Assembly (NCBI GenBank): GCA_021826255.1
Contig: JAKBAZ010000073.1
Location: 1-6,697 of the forward strand
From: Actinomycetes bacterium
GTDB lineage: Bacteria; Actinomycetota; Acidimicrobiia; Acidimicrobiales; RAAP-2
DNA length: 6,697 nt
Direction: 5' to 3'
Each line of letters starts with the position of its first letter. Within the stretch, counting starts at the first letter, position 1. Positions 5,485 through 6,697 of this stretch are shown piece after piece. The notes beneath the pieces were generated by a model, which ran no database searches, was not told the DNA's origin, and saw only the letters and a list, made by a program, of their open reading frames with translations. The position numbers and the translations under genes were made by a program.

Positions 5485-6423
5485 ATGCCTATCCCTAAGT
5501 TTCATGAACTGTTTTCAGACGTCTTGGAAGTTCTTTCGAGTGGGGAACCTATTCGTCGCAAGGAGGTTGCGGAGAAGGCAATTGCCCGTAAGCACTTGAC
5601 TGATGCTGAATTGTCAGAGCGTCTGAAGAGTGGCTGGAACCGTGCTGAAGACAGAGCACATTGGGCGTCGGCTTACTTGTACTACTCAGGCGCCATCGCA
5701 AGACCGTCCAGGGGCTATCTACAAATCACAGATTTCGGAAGACAACTTCTAGCAGACCATCCGCATGGAGTGACATTGGACGTACTCGAACGCACTGAGG
5801 GTTTGAAGGCGTGGGGTGAGCGGACACGAGCTAAACAGCAGAACAAAGGTAAAGCGGATGAAAGCGCCTCATCTAGCGATTTTGTTAGCGGCGAGAGTGG
5901 TGCCTCACCAAGTGAACAACTCGAAGTTGCCGTGCAAGCCATGAGAGCAGAGGTAGAAAGCGAAATCCTAAGTCGCTTGCGGAGTGAGCACTGGTCATTC
6001 ATGGAGAAGGCAGTGCTTAAGGTGCTACTCAAGCTTGGCTACGGTGCCGACGAGAATGACCTCTCCCATGTGGGTGGACCAAACGACGAGGGTATTGACG
6101 GAATTATCAACCAAGACAAACTTGGTCTCGACCAGATATTTGTTCAATCCAAGCGATACAAAGAGGGCTCCGACATCGATGGCAACACCATCAATGCCTT
6201 CATGGGCGCCATGGGACGAAAAGGTGTCACTAAAGGCGTTTTCATCACTGCTAGTCACTTCAAAGAAAGCGCCAAGAAAGCAGTGCAAGAGAACAAGATC
6301 CAGCAAGTGGTTCTCATTGACGGAGAGGAACTTGCCAAAATCATGGTGGACTACCAAATCGGCGTGGCCGAAGTTCAGACGTACTCCATTTTCAAGATTG
6401 ACGAGAATTTCTTCGAGGAATAG
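5485..6423 (+). CDS. mrr: Mrr-type modification-dependent (type IV) restriction endonuclease
   Basis: With ATG at 5485 the protein has 312 residues, close to E. coli Mrr. The frame is open back to a GTG at 5410 (25 more residues), but homologues as I recall begin near MPIPKF and a -10 box lies 7 nt before this ATG. Residues about 5-95 form the Mrr N-terminal winged-helix-like domain, followed by a polar Lys/Ser/Glu-rich linker (about 112-145). The C-terminal restriction domain of the PD-(D/E)XK fold follows: WSFMEKAVLKVLLKLGYG (about 170-187), GGPNDEGIDGI (about 197-207) with putative metal-binding Asp205, and VQSKRY (about 220-225) with Gln221 and Lys223 in the Q-x-K form usual in Mrr. TKGVFITASHFKESA (about 249-263) is a further family block. 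Mrr enzymes cut foreign DNA carrying methylated bases in the cytoplasm. No methyltransferase or other restriction subunit is adjacent. GC is markedly lower than in neighbouring genes, suggesting horizontal acquisition. It ends with TAG. Confidence 0.9.
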   Translation: MPIPKFHELFSDVLEVLSSGEPIRRKEVAEKAIARKHLTDAELSERLKSGWNRAEDRAHWASAYLYYSGAIARPSRGYLQITDFGRQLLADHPHGVTLDVLERTEGLKAWGERTRAKQQNKGKADESASSSDFVSGESGASPSEQLEVAVQAMRAEVESEILSRLRSEHWSFMEKAVLKVLLKLGYGADENDLSHVGGPNDEGIDGIINQDKLGLDQIFVQSKRYKEGSDIDGNTINAFMGAMGRKGVTKGVFITASHFKESAKKAVQENKIQQVVLIDGEELAKIMVDYQIGVAEVQTYSIFKIDENFFEE

Positions 6424-6520
6424 CCAACCGTTCTCGAATACGCCCGTCCTTCCCTTTTGAGTGAAAGAGGATTGCTTCCTTCATCAGTACCGCTGGCAGA
6501 CAGTCCGCAATCGTAAAACG

Positions 6521-6571
6521 GGAAACGTCAGATCCTCGCGCCACCAAAAAAGAATTCTGTATTGACGTTCC
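6521..6571. repeat. Imperfect inverted repeat between mrr and the tRNA gene
   Basis: GGAAACGTCA (6521-6530) and TGACGTTCC (6563-6571) are reverse complements except for one extra A in the left arm, with a 7-bp perfect core (AACGTCA/TGACGTT) and 32 bp between the arms. The right arm ends 1 bp before the tRNA 3' end. On the minus strand the loop carries T6 (6551 to 6546), but the geometry is not that of a standard intrinsic terminator. It may be a recombination or regulatory site, or chance. Confidence 0.3.
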
Positions 6572-6572
6572 G

Positions 6573-6645
6573 TAGGGCCGGTGGGGATCGAACCCACGAC
6601 CCAGGGATTATGAGTCCCCTGCTCTGACCACTGAGCTACGGCCCC
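6573..6645 (-). tRNA. tRNA with anticodon CAU (elongator Met, or Ile2 with lysidine)
   Basis: The minus strand folds into a complete cloverleaf of 73 nt. The acceptor stem starts GGGGCCG and is followed by T8 and A9, then a D-arm GCTC/GAGC with AGTGGTCA loop. The anticodon stem GGGGA/TCCCT encloses CTCATAA (anticodon CAT at 6612-6610). The 5-nt variable loop is GGGTC and the T-arm is GTGGG-TTCGATC-CCCAC. The 3' end is not followed by an encoded CCA. It is not initiator tRNA: the three G-C pairs at the base of the anticodon stem and the C1-A72 mismatch are absent. Two elongator species share this anticodon, Met and the AUA-reading Ile2, whose C34 is changed to lysidine by TilS. The anticodon arm GACTCATAATC looks like Ile2 of other bacteria, but I cannot decide. 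The first acceptor pair is G1-U72, a wobble, which is uncommon. The gene's 3' end points at the low-GC mrr segment. Confidence 0.93.
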
Positions 6646-6654
6646 GAAACCTCC

Positions 6655-6660
6655 AGCCTA
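6655..6660 (-). promoter_or_regulatory. -10 box (TAGGCT) for the tRNA gene
   Basis: On the minus strand TAGGCT (6660 to 6655) lies 9 nt before the mature tRNA 5' end at 6645. A start 6-7 nt after the hexamer would give a 5' leader of about 2-3 nt for RNase P to remove. The hexamer is identical to that of the ABC efflux operon at 1983. A TTGAGC (6674 to 6669) is only 8 bp upstream of it, too close for a standard -35. Confidence 0.5.
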
Positions 6661-6697
6661 CCCAGAGTGCTCAACGAAGCCCGTCGCACACGAAGAG

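Noticed and set aside
6540..6572. Intrinsic terminator for the tRNA (T6 on the minus strand)
   Set aside because: The T-run is not preceded by a GC-rich hairpin; only the AT-rich palindrome AGAATTCT is adjacent.

Overview
The window looks like a piece of a GC-rich actinobacterial chromosome. An Acidimicrobiia-like lineage is possible, but that is an inference and cannot be settled here. The signs are high GC in most genes, GTG as the preferred start codon, a GTP-type PEP carboxykinase tail, a DUF3054 protein, and several genes whose -10 box sits directly in front of the start codon. The last pattern is typical of leaderless transcription in Actinomycetota.

Layout, left to right. Bases 1-161 hold the 3' end of a plus-strand gene that reads like pckG (GTP-dependent phosphoenolpyruvate carboxykinase). 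It converges on, and overlaps by 29 bp, a minus-strand gene for a small four-helix membrane protein (133-642). Upstream of that, also on the minus strand, is a major facilitator superfamily exporter (659-1933). A compact 61-bp divergent promoter region separates the exporter from a plus-strand ABC-2/DrrAB-type efflux pair, with the ATPase at 1995-2942 and the permease at 2942-3790. Next come a plus-strand alpha/beta-hydrolase-like gene (3848-4783) and a convergent minus-strand DUF3054 membrane protein (4803-5147). The central part is therefore an efflux-rich block, MFS and ABC exporters firing from one shared intergenic region, with no regulator gene next to them.

From about 5160 to 6570 the base composition falls clearly (hand counts of single 60-base lines: 42 G+C of 60 in the MFS gene, 26 of 60 in the right-hand gene). 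This segment carries one recognisable gene, a solitary Mrr-type restriction endonuclease (type IV, modification-dependent). It lies on the 3' side of a tRNA gene with anticodon CAU (6573-6645, minus strand). The arrangement suggests a horizontally acquired defence gene at a tRNA-linked insertion site, although I could not find convincing att repeats.

The most striking shared signal is the start-site architecture. Four genes (642-, 1933-, 1995+, 5147-) have a TANNNT hexamer exactly 6 nt before a GTG start. The mrr gene has TAGGGT 7 nt before an internal ATG at 5485, which argues for moving its start there from an upstream GTG. The hydrolase gene is the contrast: its -10 lies further upstream and it has a clear AGGAGG ribosome binding site. 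I saw no CRISPR array, insertion sequence or convincing terminator.
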